From Amia ocellicauda (taxonomy: Eukaryota > Chordata > Actinopteri > Amiiformes > Amiidae): 64,000 nucleotides of DNA. This document shows, piece after piece, positions 1-12,100 of the stretch. The stretch spans positions 23,329,823 through 23,393,822 of the forward strand of contig NC_089867.1 of the NCBI RefSeq assembly GCF_036373705.1. The letters are read 5' to 3'. How positions within the stretch are numbered: the first letter of the stretch is position 1; every line of letters begins with the position of its first letter. The notes under the pieces were generated by a model, which was given only the letters and a program-made list of their open reading frames with translations, had not been told where the DNA came from and searched no databases. The position numbers and the translations under genes are program-made.

Positions 1-2
1 GA

Positions 3-158
3 GTCAGCACCGCCTCTGTTTCTTTGGAAGCTCAGGACGGGCAGCTCTTTAACTTTTACCCCTTCGACAAGAAGGGCCAGTCTCCGGGCTTCGATGCCCC
101 AGGCCTCAACACCTATAATGTGGTCCGGATTCCCCATAGACCCACGTTCAACACCTAA
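3..158 (+). CDS. 3'-terminal coding exon of an unrecognised gene (partial)
   Basis: Reading from base 3, the frame is open from the window edge for 51 codons and stops at TAA 156-158. The peptide includes the stretches LFNFYPFDKKGQSPGFDAPG and VVRIPHRPTFNT. It is rich in Pro, Phe and Asn, has no membrane segment, and does not read like repeat DNA. Base composition is much richer in G+C than the sequence that follows, as expected for a coding exon running into a 3' UTR. I do not recognise the family. The 5' part of the gene lies outside the window. The gene would converge on the neuromedin U receptor gene, which is on the opposite strand. An upstream splice acceptor is not visible, so this could also be part of a longer exon. 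Confidence 0.5.
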   Translation, partial: VSTASVSLEAQDGQLFNFYPFDKKGQSPGFDAPGLNTYNVVRIPHRPTFNT

Positions 159-945
159 ACTCCTCCGTGTGGGGAAAAGCATGCATGCTGACTGGGAAGC
201 CGTGGGACACTCGGGGGTTCTGCACACCAGAAAAATGATTTGTCTTTTTCTTGGCTTTCATTTACGTTGTACTCCTTCACCGAGACCTACAGTGTGGTGT
301 TGAAATATTAAACACTGGTTGGAAGGCCTGCGGAGTACAATGCATTTGATCAGAGATTGACACGTGACGTCTGGACATTCTTCTCTAGAGGGCATCTTTT
401 TTAATACAACACTGTGGTCTACTAACTGGACATCGGGACAAAAAGTGTACAGATCCTTCAATTTTTAATATGTAATTGTGTCTACCTGACCTTTAGTGTT
501 CTTTGAAAGGGAATTGTAATGGTACATTTATTCCCATTATATGTCCTCTATTGTTTCTTGCCATCTCACCTGCTGTCTGTTAACGTTCGGGGTCAGTGCT
601 CATCAAAGGGGATGGAGAGGCAAAGCTGGAAAGATGTTTTCTCTCTTTACAGAGGGGGTACTGGATGAACAGGGACAAGGTGTGGTCCACACCAGTACCT
701 TGCCAATGTAACTCAACCATGTCCCTGAGGGAGCCCTGGCTCGGTGGATGATAAAGTAAATCAGGTGCCCAATTACCCCCAAATGCTTGTTTAATGTCTG
801 CATATTGCTTACTTATGATCACCAAACTTTTAACCAAAGCTATAGACCCTTGAGCTATTCAATCCTACTGCATTTAACCCAGTCTTCCCCACACAGTAGT
901 TTCCTTCCAAAGAAATGAAGAACACAGTACATCTAATTTAATAAA
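159..945 (+). other. probable 3' UTR of the gene ending at 158
   Basis: This is non-coding sequence directly after the TAA stop. An ATTAAA at 307-312 and an AATAAA at 940-945 are candidate polyadenylation signals on the + strand. No splice or coding signal was found. Which signal is used cannot be told from sequence alone. Confidence 0.35.
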
Positions 946-3046
946 TAGTGTGATGCTGATGTTATACCTTTTCCCAATTAAAATTGCATAAATATATTGA
1001 AAGTTATGAAGCCTCTAACCGGTTAAGAACAAGTATTGAAGGTATTGTCATTTCATGGACAGTGAAAGACAATGTCTACGGTCTCATCAATAGTAGCGCC
1101 ACACCTTGGCTGCCTCAACAGGTGCTTGATACGTCCCTGGAAAAGAGTACCCATGGGAGCACCTTTGCCAAAGATGTTAAAATATAACATTAACCCATAT
1201 TTCAAAACACTAAGGTTAGTATAGACAGTGCTAAAATACTTAGTATGCTAAAATAAATCTGATACAGGTAACACTACAGATACACAAAACACACAAACGT
1301 TGCAGAGCAGACCTGCACATACAAGGTCCACAGCCTCGTTCCTAAACACTGCAAGAATTCGGACAAGCTTCTAAACTATCTGTTTCTCACAAACCCCGCA
1401 GACATTGATCCCTGTGTTCTGTGTTAGATTTCAGCACTTTTGTAGGGTGTCTACCTCGCTGTGATAACCAGTATTTATAGCACTCTGACATCAAAGTTTT
1501 TTTTTTCCTCACAGTATCACACAGTGCTTTTCCCAACTCTAATTAAGACTCGAGTTGTGCGTCATCGGCACTCTTAGCTTCGGCCCCCCGTGTGAGGGGC
1601 TCAAATCTCAAATCAGGTGTGAAAAAGTGAAAGGCAAATGTTATCATTCACACAGGATTTCCAAGTAGGGGCATCACATGGTGTATAATAAGTATTTATT
1701 CCTCAGCTAGCTGTCTTTGCTCTCACTCAGTGTCATTGCTTCGAATGCTTGTACATATCACCTTCATATCACATCTTCATTTACAGCCATTTTTAGTGCA
1801 AACCAAAGAGCATTTGTATTCAGCTCACCCTCCCACCGATGCAAATTACCTTCTTCTCCAAGTGCCAACATCTGCCCTCCTGTCTGCCTGTTAATGTAGA
1901 TAAGATGGCACTGGAAGTATTCATTCACTTAATTCACTGCCCTACTTTACAATCAGGGAGCATGATAAGCACCAATCGTTTCAGGAGCCCACAGCAGAAC
2001 GGGACACAGAAGTCGCAGCACAGACTGGAAAAGGACACTGTGCTCCGGAGACTCATGACACTCGGTCATCAGAGCATCACGGCGCATAATCTATATTTGA
2101 AGGAAGTGTTTTTTACACGTGTACTATCAGGCAAACTGCTTTTACCCCTTTACCTGAATATAATATCTATTGTAAAGCCTTCAGATACCACGGGAAATTT
2201 TATCATTATTATTATTATTTATTTGATGGGGTGAACATTGTTCCCTCAATATATAGGTGGACAAGGAACACTCAGGGCCCAATTTAAGTAGAATAATACA
2301 TTGTTTATTCAGCTCTAACGAAGCGCTCTGGAGACAGCCACTCATGGAGGCTCACCTGAAGTTTTTCTAAGGAACATACTGACACTATGACATCAGTGAG
2401 GTGCCCCCAAACCTTCTTGTTTGTCATTTTACCCCTACATGACCTTAAAAGAGAGTTGTGTTTATTTTAAAAGCAGCTACACAGACACTGGACTAAACCT
2501 GGCCGACCCAGATCATTGCAGACAACTGAAATGCACATCAGTTACACAATCTTGCTGCAACAGTAATACAAAGGATATATGTGGCATTTAGACAGGGTGC
2601 TGCCCCACATCTCCCTTTCAAGCACAGTTTCTTGTCAAACACTTGTTCACAAATCCACAATGACACTGAACTTCCAACCCAACAAACGCTTTTTGGGTCA
2701 TTTATTTCTCTGGTTTTGATTGGGACTGTTTTAATGTGACTAGCAGGGGTATAATGGTGTGATTAAACTGTGTTGTTGTTTTTTTACTGCTAACCTTAAA
2801 TGTTTAAAGTATTTAACCAAAACGCCCCCCTTTTAGGGGGTAGATTATGGTTATAGAAAGATAGAAAGCATTATCCAACATATACAAACTGTTCATTTTA
2901 TTTAACTTTTAATTTATTATTTATTTTAACCCCCAAGTTCAAAAACAGAATGAAAAACAATATTTTTTCTCAATTTCTCGAGAAGTAACATTATTTGTAA
3001 CAATAACAATAACAACAAAACTCCAGTTACGAACTATGTTAAAATA
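946..3046. other. intergenic, no gene seen
   Basis: This is AT-rich sequence with scattered stops in all frames. It contains a short ATT run near 2203-2220 and a small perfect hairpin of C and G runs near 2823-2840. I see no coding exon, RNA gene or recognisable transposon. Confidence 0.5.
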
Positions 3047-3048
3047 TA

Positions 3049-4269
3049 CACTCACCTAAAGGATTATTAGGAACACCTGTTCAATTTCTCATTAATGCAA
3101 TTATCTAACCAACCAATCACATGGCAGTTGCTTCAATGCATTTAGGGGTGTGGTCCTGGTCAAGACAATCTCCTGAACTCCAAACTGAATGTCTGAATGG
3201 GAAAGAAAGGTGATTTAAGCAATTTTGAGCGTGGCATGGTTGTTGGTGCCAGACGGGCCGGTCTGAGTATTTCACAATCTGCTCAGTTACTGGGATTTTC
3301 ACGCACAACCATTTCTAGGGTTTACAAAGAATGATGTGAAAAGGGAAAAACATCCAGTATGCGGCAGTGCTGTGGGCGAAAATGCCTTGTTGATGCTAGA
3401 GGTCAGAGGAGAATGGGCCGACTGATTCAAGCTGATAGAAGAGCAACTTTGACTGAAATAACCACTCGTTACAACCGAGGTATGCAGCAAAGCATTTGTG
3501 AAGCCACAACACGTACAACCTTGAGGCGGATGGGCTACAACAGCAGAAGACCCCACCGGGTACCACTCATCTCCACTACAAATAGGAAAAAGAGGCTACA
3601 ATTTGCACAAGCTCACCAAAATTGGACAGTTGAAGACTGGAAAAATGTTGCCTGGTCTGATGAGTCTCGATTTCTGTTGAGACATTCACATGGTAGAGTC
3701 AGAATTTGGCGTAAACAGAATGAGAACATGGATCCATCATGCCTTGATACCACTGTGCAGGCTGGTGGTGGTGGTGTAATGGTGTGGGGGATGTTTTCTT
3801 GGCACACTTTAGGCCCCTTAGTGCCAATTGGGCATCGTTTAAATGCCACGGCCTACCTGAGCATTGTTTCTGACCATCTCCATCCCTTTATGACCACCAT
3901 GTACCCATCCTCTGATGGCTACTTCCAGCAGGATAATGCACCATGTCACAAAGGTCGAATCATTTCAAATTGGTTTCTTGAACATGACAATGAGTTCACT
4001 GTACTAAACTGGCCCCCACAGTCTCCAGATCTCAACCCAATAGAGCATCTTTGGGATGTGGTGGAACGGGAGCTTCGTGCCCTGGATGTGCATCCCACAA
4101 ATCTCCATCAACTGCAAGATGCTATCCTATCAATATGGGCCAACATTTCTAAAGAATGCTTTCAGCACCTTGTTGAATCAATGCCACGTAGAATTAAGGC
4201 AGTTCTGAGGGCGAAAGGGTGTCAAACACAGTATTAGTATGGTGTTCCTAATAATCCTTTAGGTGAGTG
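3049..4269 (+). mobile_element. Tc1/mariner element, DD36E (Incomer-like), copy 1, full length but inactivated
   Basis: The element is 1,221 bp with perfect 29-bp terminal inverted repeats (3049-3077 and 4241-4269; outer end CACTCACCTAAAGG). It is flanked on each side by the TA dinucleotide expected for Tc1/mariner insertion (3047-3048 and 4270-4271). It encodes one transposase in the + direction. The spacing between the second and third catalytic residues is 36, which fits the Incomer (DD36E) group rather than the classical DD34E Tc1 and Sleeping Beauty elements. Copy 2 of the same family lies at the right edge of the window in the opposite orientation. Confidence 0.95.
3197..4237 (+). pseudogene. 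Incomer-like DD36E transposase with one nonsense codon
   Basis: The frame starts at ATG 3197 (MGKKGDLSNFERGMVVGARR) and ends with TAG at 4235-4237, giving 347 codons. Codon 46 (3332-3334) is TGA where the second copy in this window has TGG (Trp, in KEWCEKG). This is the only break seen; the rest is open from there to the end. The N-terminal part is the helix-turn-helix DNA-binding region. The catalytic acids lie in WSDESRF, QQDNAPCH and DLNPIEHLW, with 36 residues between the last two. The part after the stop differs from copy 2 at roughly nine of 292 residues. With the stop, no full transposase can be made unless it is read through. A start at Met 3359 would lack the DNA-binding head. Confidence 0.92.
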
Positions 4270-4271
4270 TA

Positions 4272-5744
4272 TAGTACAACTTTATGACTTCCGGTGGTTA
4301 TTGTGACTCCAAATAAAAATAAAGGATCCATGGAAATAATTGCTGATCTTGGTCCACATATTTTATCATTCACATAAACGTAGTATAGAAAAGGCCTTTG
4401 GTTCAATGTATTTATTACTTACAGACGCATCCGTACAATCACAGCACTTGACAAACCAGTGAAAAAACAATCCTGTCGCAGCTGTAGCTGTTCCCATGAC
4501 AAATAAATAATTAAACACAGTCGTAAATAATGCAAACTGCATTTTGGATACATTCAGGTTTTGATAATAATCATCAGGGGGTAAAATCAAAACAAAGTCA
4601 CCCTCCTGTGAACAAAACAGGACTTAAAGGCCCCACGTTACCTTTTGAGGTGCTATCATTGCCTCATTTGAAGAGAACATTCAGTAATAGCTTTTGACCT
4701 CCATAAGAGGCAAATTATAAATAAAATAAAAACTATATACTATAATTATAAACCAAATATACTAGTGTCATTACACAAGTATTTACCATTCCATTACCAA
4801 TTAATTACTGGTTGTTCTCCCTACAGAATTCAGTTGGTAAGCAGACGACCTGCAAAGATGCATAAGGTCTTCAAAATAATCTCTTTTTACTCTCTACAAG
4901 GGCAAAATAATTGTAAAATATTTTTAATTGTAAAGCTGAGAAAACCTATACATATATATTTTCTTAATTACATGAATGTAGCTCAACCAGCAAACATCAG
5001 TAATATATATACATAGAGGCAGACAGACACATACAACAATATAGATATATATTTTTACATGTATACACTGTGGTCACAAGTTCACACAGGCAGTAATAGT
5101 CATGTGTTTAGTTGACCTTACGTTTTAATAACTATATACAAATTCCAGTGGAGATAAAAACCAACATAAGAGCCATGAGAAGAAATCTCCTCAGCTGACG
5201 GCTTATATTCATTTCACTATCAATGCCTCAGAATCTTCCGAAATTGTAGTAAAAAAGGACATCTGCATTACTTGATGATAAATATGCCAACAAGTTATGA
5301 AAAGAAGTACTATCCTTTTTAGATCCACATCCCATGAAATGTATTAGATCCATTGAACACACACTGAACCACACGGACTAGTTCCTAACTCTCACTATAG
5401 ACTGGTTAGGAGACTAACCAGATTGAGATACCAAGTTGCATTATGGATGAAGGAGGCCAATTCATTAATATCAGTGATCATAGTTAGGTTCCACATAGCA
5501 TTAAATATGAATCACCTGTGACGGAGAAGAAAAACAGACAACTTTATAAAAAGAACAATACTTTTCCATTGAAAACAGTATACATGACTCCACAGCATTC
5601 AGAAACATATAGAATGTATTCAAATAAAAAAGAAGGTTAATGAGGTTTCTAAAAAAGCACTCACAAAAGATCTTCCAGGAAAAGTGTTTTTGTAGAAATA
5701 TCTGGATCCAGTATTTTGCAGGAGAGGGGCGTGTAAGACCAGTG
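4272..5744. other. intergenic 3' of the receptor gene, no gene seen
   Basis: This AT-rich stretch has no supported coding exon. It contains TA-rich patches near 4960-5060. It may include the 3' UTR of the minus-strand receptor gene, but I did not identify a convincing polyadenylation signal close to its stop codon. Confidence 0.4.
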
Positions 5745-5752
5745 TCATCCTA

Positions 5753-5921
5753 CCTGGAGACAACGCCACGGAGTCTGCATTCGAAGAATCCCAAGACTGG
5801 GCAACTTCCCCAAAATGCCCACCTCCTCGCTTGTTGGCGAAGGGGCCCTCTTACGCTTTTGGCGCAGAATGTCCGTTTCCTTCAGATCCCACTCGTCACC
5901 TCGGCTTCGTTGTCTGGTGGG
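5753..5921 (-). other. candidate spliced exon downstream of the receptor gene
   Basis: On the minus strand a 169-bp G+C-richer block is bounded by a good acceptor (polypyrimidine then CTGCAG, ending at 5922) and a good donor (CTCCAG then GTAGGATG, starting at 5752). It lies about 100 bp after the stop of the neuromedin U receptor. One frame is open across the whole block (PTRQRSRGDEWDLKETDILR at its start). A second frame gives PPDNEAEVTSGI then a stop. It could be an alternative C-terminal exon of the receptor, a 3' UTR exon, or a chance match. No homology was recognised. Confidence 0.35.
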
Positions 5922-6020
5922 CTGCAGAAAAATTAAAAGAATCAAATTAAAATGAGTCGGGTGCTATCTCTGAGGAGATACGAAGAACAAACCAAGCAAA
6001 CAAAAGCATGGGCTGCTGTT

Positions 6021-6412
6021 TTACGTGTACGTGCTCTCGTCCTCGTGCTCCCAGCTGAGGTGCGAGATCATGGACGGCTGCAGGTACTTGGGCATCTCCT
6101 GCTTCACCTGCACGTGGTACACCAGCGATGGGCTCTTGAGGATCTTGGACAGGGCTGGGGAGCTGTTGTGAGAGGCGCTGGTCTCCTGGTGGCTGCACAC
6201 CAGCTCGCGGAAGCGCTCCCGGAAGCGCGTGGACAGCAGGTTGTAGATGATAGGGTTGACGGCGGCGCTCAGGTAGAAGAAGACCCCCGAGATGACATGC
6301 ACGTACTGGAAGACGGTGTGCATGACGTCTGTCCACTGCCTGATGAAGCTCCAGAGCAGCCGGTCCGTGTGGAAGGGGGCCCAGCAGATGGCGAACACAA
6401 CCACCACCACAG
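6021..6412 (-). CDS. nmur: neuromedin U receptor, terminal coding exon (TM6-TM7, tail)
   Basis: This exon encodes residues 293-422, beginning [15 protein letters not shown] and ending with an acidic tail EHEDESTYT and stop. It contains the TM6 and TM7 motifs and a Cys in RELVCSHQ that could be palmitoylated. The coding bases are strongly G+C-rich compared with the flanks, so the exon edges stand out. The stop codon TAA overlaps a GTAAAA that could serve as a weak donor toward the exon candidate at 5921-5753. Confidence 0.92.
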
Positions 6413-9177
6413 CTGCGTGACACAGAGAGGCAGAGAGGACAGTCAGAGTTGCAGGAAAACAGTGGCTTCACACAGGCTGTTTAAAGAGCTTCTGGTGCCT
6501 CTTTAAAGCCAGAGAGATTCAATATCTAAAGGTTCTTCCCCCAAAACCATTTCAAATCAGTTCTGCTCGTCACTTTGCAGAGATGAGCAGAATCCCAAGC
6601 TAATAACTACAGAAATATACATATTATTAACAATTTTTACAATAATATTAAAATAATCCAGAAGCATTGCTACCAATATCAATATGCATGATCTCTGTAG
6701 TTTAAAACAAGTTACTATCCTCCTGTCTATTAGTACACAGACAGACAGGTAGATCAATATATTAATTTGACAGTTTAATGGGGTTGATCATAAATACATA
6801 TTTCATCTAACTTATCATATGCTGACAGGGCCTTTTGTCGAATGCAGTGAATAGAGCACATGTGTACATTGTTTGGGAGTTATGAGATTATGGATGCAAC
6901 ACATTTGTTCAGAGCAGAAACGTTGGACAACTCAGCTAATGCTATTATGGCGATTTCTACCATTGTGTGAGCCTGGCAGTGCGAATGTGGTAATTAACAA
7001 TGTGATTAGGTGCAATTCTGAGGTGAGAAATCCTCATGGTGGCTTTAATCTTAGGCAGCTATTAAAGTCACAGCTGCAAAGATATAACTTAGCGATAAGA
7101 ATGCAAATAAGATGGGAAATGTTTTGTCTCCTCCAGAATAAATCACTGGATTTGTTTAAAACTTATTTTCCCTTCCTCAGATTGTTAACAGGCTACAGTA
7201 TATTCTGACCGAATCTTAAACATGTGACTATATAGCTCATAGCATATCTGTAATAGTCACCTGTACATATTTAAGATATATTTCAAAACTCATATTGCTT
7301 TATAAGTCACTGAAAGATTTGGCTCAGCTACATTAAAATATACTTTGCAGTTTCCTGTACACAGTCTAAGTATTGTCTTCAAACGTACATACATATTATT
7401 TTGAACAGTATTTTGGGACATTTATATAAAAGGATTTCAATTGAATAGATGTTGTTAATGCTTTCATTTTATTATACAAAAATATTTATTTCTAAAGACA
7501 GGAGAAAGGAACAACAATTTATCAGACTGTGCTTAAATATATTTTCCAATCCTTTGAAAAACAATAAAGATTGCACAGCCGCCTATGGAGATAAGCACAG
7601 ATTGTTCTCCAGATCCACAGCAAGACCTCACGAAAATCCATTATGTTCAATTACTGGGAAAACTACAGTATGCGGTAAATGGTGTGTGTCAAAGCTGTAC
7701 TCAAACACTAAAATGGCGATGTTTTGCATTAAGCCGAGAATCAGGAACACGTTTAGTAATGAGAAAAAGGGCATAAGCTAATTATCAGAAGGTATTACAA
7801 CAACCGAAAACTAGTGAAAAGCCACTTGTAAAATCACATAAAACTGCACTTGCCTACAGCATTATCATTTGAAGACTATGATTATTGTTTTTCAATTTCG
7901 GGAAAGTGGACTTTACTGCGACTCGCACTGCTAAATAGCCGGAGTTAAGCTTCACATCCTTCAAAATTATATTGTTTAAAACCATGCACAGTGCAGAGAA
8001 GATCAAAATCACACGATTTATATAGGAGGGTAAATCATTCAGTCTGTGTGTGTTTTAAAATTATATTTCCAATTAATCATCCAGGTAGGAGCAGAAAAGC
8101 TTTGCATCAAACCTGATAATTTAATTAATTAAAAGATGCAGCCCTGGGTTTGGATGAATCAAGAACAAACAGGTTCTCTTTTCATAAATTATAAAACTGG
8201 GAGAGATCACAGCTTTTCTCCTAGCATATATCACCCTAATGGGGCTTCTCATGAACTTTCTTGTGAAGCGCAGTTGAGCGGCAAGATGGCGGCAACTCAC
8301 CAAGCATTTTGGTGATCTGCCGCCGTCGCCCACTCTCCAGGTGGATTTTCCAGCTGGTTTTGGTGCTGCAGTTCTTGCCCAGCTTGCCGACGGGGAACTT
8401 CATGTCGCGGTTGAGCCGGCAGCCAATGATCAGGTAGAGCACGCTGATGATGGTCATGGGGACAAAGTAGAAGAAGATGGTAGTGACCTGGATGACCAGG
8501 TTGTAGATCCACCGAGGCTTCAGAAGGCTGCACATGGCAGACTCTGCGATCTTCTCCCGTGTGGGGAGGTAGAGGTAGTAGATGCCATGGAGGCTGGTGT
8601 TGGGGATGGCACAGATCAATGACACGGCCCATACCGTTGTGATGACCTTCCGGGCGTGGGTGTTGGTCATGACGTACTTGGTCTTGAGCGGGTGGACGAC
8701 GGCGATGTAGCGCTCCACACTGAGCGCCGTCACGTTGAGGACCGAGGCGAAGCAGACGGTCTCGAAGAGGAAGGTTTTGAAGTAGCAGCCGCCCTCGCCG
8801 AACGGGAAAGGGTAATTCTGCCACATGTCGTAGATCTCCAGAGGCATGCCGAAGAGCAGGACCAGCAGGTCCGAAATGGCCAGGCTGAACAGATAGAGGT
8901 TGGTGGGAGTTCTCATCTTCTGGTGCTTGGCGATCACCGTACAGGTGAGCAAGTTGCCTGCCACTCCGGTGATGAAGATGATCAGGTAAGTGAGGGATAC
9001 AGGAAGGAAGAAGGAAGATCTTTTGGGACCCAGCACATTCAGAAGGATGTCTTCAATCGCCAAGAGCTGCCAGGAACCCGTGCTATTAAAAGTGCCATTG
9101 AGACCAGTCAGGTTGCAGGACACAATGCTGAGCTGAGAACAGTTTTGAAAAAAGTCATCCAAGCTATTTTGTGGCAT
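6021..9177 (-). CDS. nmur: neuromedin U receptor (class A GPCR), NMUR1/NMUR3-like
   Basis: Two coding exons (9177-8301 and 6412-6021) join in phase 1 to give 422 residues, close to the roughly 415-426 of human NMUR2 and NMUR1. The family binds the gut-brain peptides neuromedin U and neuromedin S at the plasma membrane and signals mainly through Gq/11. Visible features: N-glycosylation sites at Asn12, 22, 27 and 31; TM1 about 54-80; conserved Cys131 and Cys216 for the extracellular disulfide; ERY (155-157) at the end of TM3; CWAPFH (302-307) in TM6; NPIIY (345-349) in TM7. Motifs such as [14 protein letters not shown] and QWTD resemble NMUR1 more than NMUR2, but fish also have an NMUR3 type, so the paralogue is not fixed. 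The start chosen is the Met before PQNSLDDFF. Confidence 0.93.
6413..8300 (-). other. intron of the neuromedin U receptor gene
   Basis: This is a GT-AG intron of 1,888 bp on the minus strand (GTGAGT at 8300-8295, acceptor ACGCAG ending at 6413). It interrupts the coding sequence in phase 1 at the start of TM6. It is AT-rich and I see no gene or recognisable repeat within it. Confidence 0.85.
8301..9177 (-). CDS. nmur: neuromedin U receptor, coding exon 1 (TM1-TM5)
   Basis: This exon encodes residues 1-292 plus one base, from the N-terminus to KML at the start of TM6. The donor is CTTG then GTGAGT, with the intron starting at 8300. It holds the NPFF/NMU-type signatures [20 protein letters not shown] and [20 protein letters not shown]. 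Any 5' untranslated exon lies at higher coordinates and was not located with confidence. Confidence 0.93.
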
Positions 9178-12100
9178 TTTTGCAGATAAATAAGTTTCAA
9201 TAAAGGTCAGAGGGCTGCTGTTGGAGACACCTGAAGCTCTGCTGTCTCAGGGTGGCTCAATTTGTTTGGTAGGCTTTTGATCGGTTGATGCACATTATGA
9301 ATCGATGTCTTCGAAACATGGTTTAGTCCTGGAACAATCTGATGCTGAATCAACGTGAAACACTTCATCCTTCTGATAGTGGCCAGCCTTCTCCATTGAT
9401 TACCCTTTAAGTCGTCTGCAAATAACAGCATGACAATCAATGAAAACAGAACCACACAAGAAAAATAAAACCTGTTCAAGAATACTAACCAGAGAGGAAG
9501 TCAATCCTCACTCTCCCATGCACTTTTGGCTGTGAATGAAAGGTAGCGTTTCACAATGACTGGTCAGGAGCTGATACGTGGCTGAAAGATGTCGCTTGGC
9601 ACAATCTTGCATTCACAAACTCATGAATTATGAAATGCACAAGCGTTTGAGCACAATTGGTAGTGCAGATGGAAAAGGATGCTGCATGCTGTTATGATAA
9701 TTGATTTCCTCAGAACTTGGAGGAGCCCGATTGTGAAAACAACAACAAACTATTATCAGCAGCTGGAATCTGCAGTCTGTTCTGCTCTTTTCTCAAACGA
9801 AGAGCAAGGGAACTAACAGCACTTTCTGTAATGCTTTAAATTTGCAAAGTATTTAATCAAGTCAGCAGTACTTAACAACTGAACGGGACAATGTTGTAAA
9901 CCAGCACTTGGTCCTGGTGACCTAAGCTGTAAACTCCATTGAAAAACCACAGAACTTCCACTTTAAAACCTCCTCAATCTGTAACAGAAAGTGAATGTTT
10001 TATCTGCTACATACAATTTCCACTGTCCTGAGTACTGTAAAATTGCTTATGAATTGCCCAGAGAGTTTACTGCACATTAAATCAGAGTAAGAACCTCACA
10101 CAAATGCAGGTCGTAGCCTAAAGTGCATAGATACTTTGCCAATTTTGACTGTCATGCTCCACGATATTCTTTCGTCACCTCCCAAATGGCCATTCTGATT
10201 AAATTAAACATGGGGAAGATTGACATTATCGCGAAGGACGACGAGACAAGCTCATCAGGCTCATCAGAGGCTTGACTGGGTAATGGGAATGCTGTCAGTC
10301 TCTTAGACAAGCTCAATCATAATCATCAACAGGGAGAAAGAAGGGGCTAAATACATTAGCTGCCAACAATCACAGTGAAGGGATGTGAAGAGCAGTTCCC
10401 TACAATTATCACCTGTCAATTGTGAGAACAATCATTGCAGTTTAACCCTTGGGTAACATAAGGTCTTCTACAGCGCTTCCTGACCTGTAAAAGAGACTTT
10501 ACGATACACAGTACTGTGTTGTGTGTATACTGTACCTTTAAATCTTTGAATGTTTTAGACAGAGGACACAATCTGACAACTTCTTTTAGTTAAACATAAA
10601 GGAATAATTGATTTCACTCGTCTTGTTTCAATAAACTTCTTAAAAAGTTGCTCAACACTGCAAATGGGGCTTCCATGTAGACCTTGCTCATGAACAGGAA
10701 AAAAAAAGTGCATCTTTGACTTGACTTTTCAATCGACATTTTTAAGTTTTCTTTTTCAGTAAACAGGGAGTCATCAAAAGCAGTTGTGAATTGATCTGGA
10801 AAAGCATAATAAATAGAGCCGTACATTATCGTGAGAGCTGTGATCTTGCATTGGTTGCTATTATACTTGATCTGTTTAAGACATCCTGGGATTTCATTAC
10901 AGTGCAGAGGTATCAATATATAAACATTTTTACTTTAAATCCTTATTTCGATATCTCTTCCCTAGCCTTTGTGCCTTGTGTGACTGTGACTTCTTTGTTT
11001 TCTGTATTGACACATTTTCTGAGCTCTTCCTGTCGAGATAATATTAAACCACACCTCCAATACAAACTATAAGATCTTAAGTACTAGAATATCAGTTTAA
11101 GTAGAACCTTCTCCCAGAATTTTATCTCTTGCAAATCTGTAGTCTGAGAAAAAAAACAGTCCATGCAAATGAAAACGTGAGTATATAGTACAATATAGTG
11201 AGGAATAAGATTACGGTCTCCAATCGCACATCTGAAATCTAAAGCATATTTAAAACATGTGCTCGAGAAAGCATGGATGGTCTGGCATTTTGTCTTTTTG
11301 TATTAATCAAGCATTATTCTTGAATGAATTTGAATTTAAAGTTCCCTTTCCTGCGAAGCATGAAAAGAACATGAGAACAAGTCAGTCTGCAATGACGGAT
11401 TCAGAATTGATACACTTGAGACAGTGACCACACACAAAATACCAAAGCATAAGAACAGTACGAAAGATGATTGGGCTGCTCTTGTCAGTAATGCATGGAA
11501 GCATTTCTTCCCAGATAGCTAATCTTCATAAAATTACTCAATTTTCCCACTTGAATGAATAAATAAATAAAGGTAGATGCTGAATTTTACTGTGTGGGCA
11601 TCTAAACACTGGTGGATTCAGGAATGTGAATTGAATTACACCCACTTCTTATAGAAACTTAAAGCTAACACAACTGACCTTGGGGCTCAGTCGGAAGAGT
11701 GATTTATAGCCATTGAAAGTGTGTGGAAGGTGAGTATTGCAAATTAACTGTATTTAATAGACACCAGCAACTTGAAATTCACCCACTTTCAAAGAGTAAT
11801 TTAGACTTGAGTTCAGGAATGTAATATATGTGGAAGAGAAATGTTCTCGTGTTAAACATTCCTGCCAGACCTCTTCACATTCCACAATAGATTAATGTCC
11901 ATGCAACTCATGTGCTATCACTACAATTTCCATAATATCTGATCTACCAAACTCCCCCAGGCGTTAATGTACTTCCCCCCATGCTTCATGGTGGGCTGCA
12001 GACACTCCTTATCAAATTATTTTGATAGGTTTATCCACATCAACAATCTCTCGTCTGAGCCCGATAACATCTATATACATATATGAAAGAGTTTTTAAGA

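Noticed and set aside
2823..2840. C-run/G-run hairpin as a terminator
   Set aside because: A small hairpin in eukaryotic intergenic DNA with no gene nearby; likely chance.
5952..6506. 184-codon open frame on the + strand
   Set aside because: It is the antisense shadow of the receptor's terminal exon; the minus strand encodes clear TM6 and TM7 motifs.
8297..8824. 175-codon minus-strand frame rich in His, Pro and Arg
   Set aside because: It is an out-of-frame reading of receptor exon 1, whose real frame carries the GPCR motifs.
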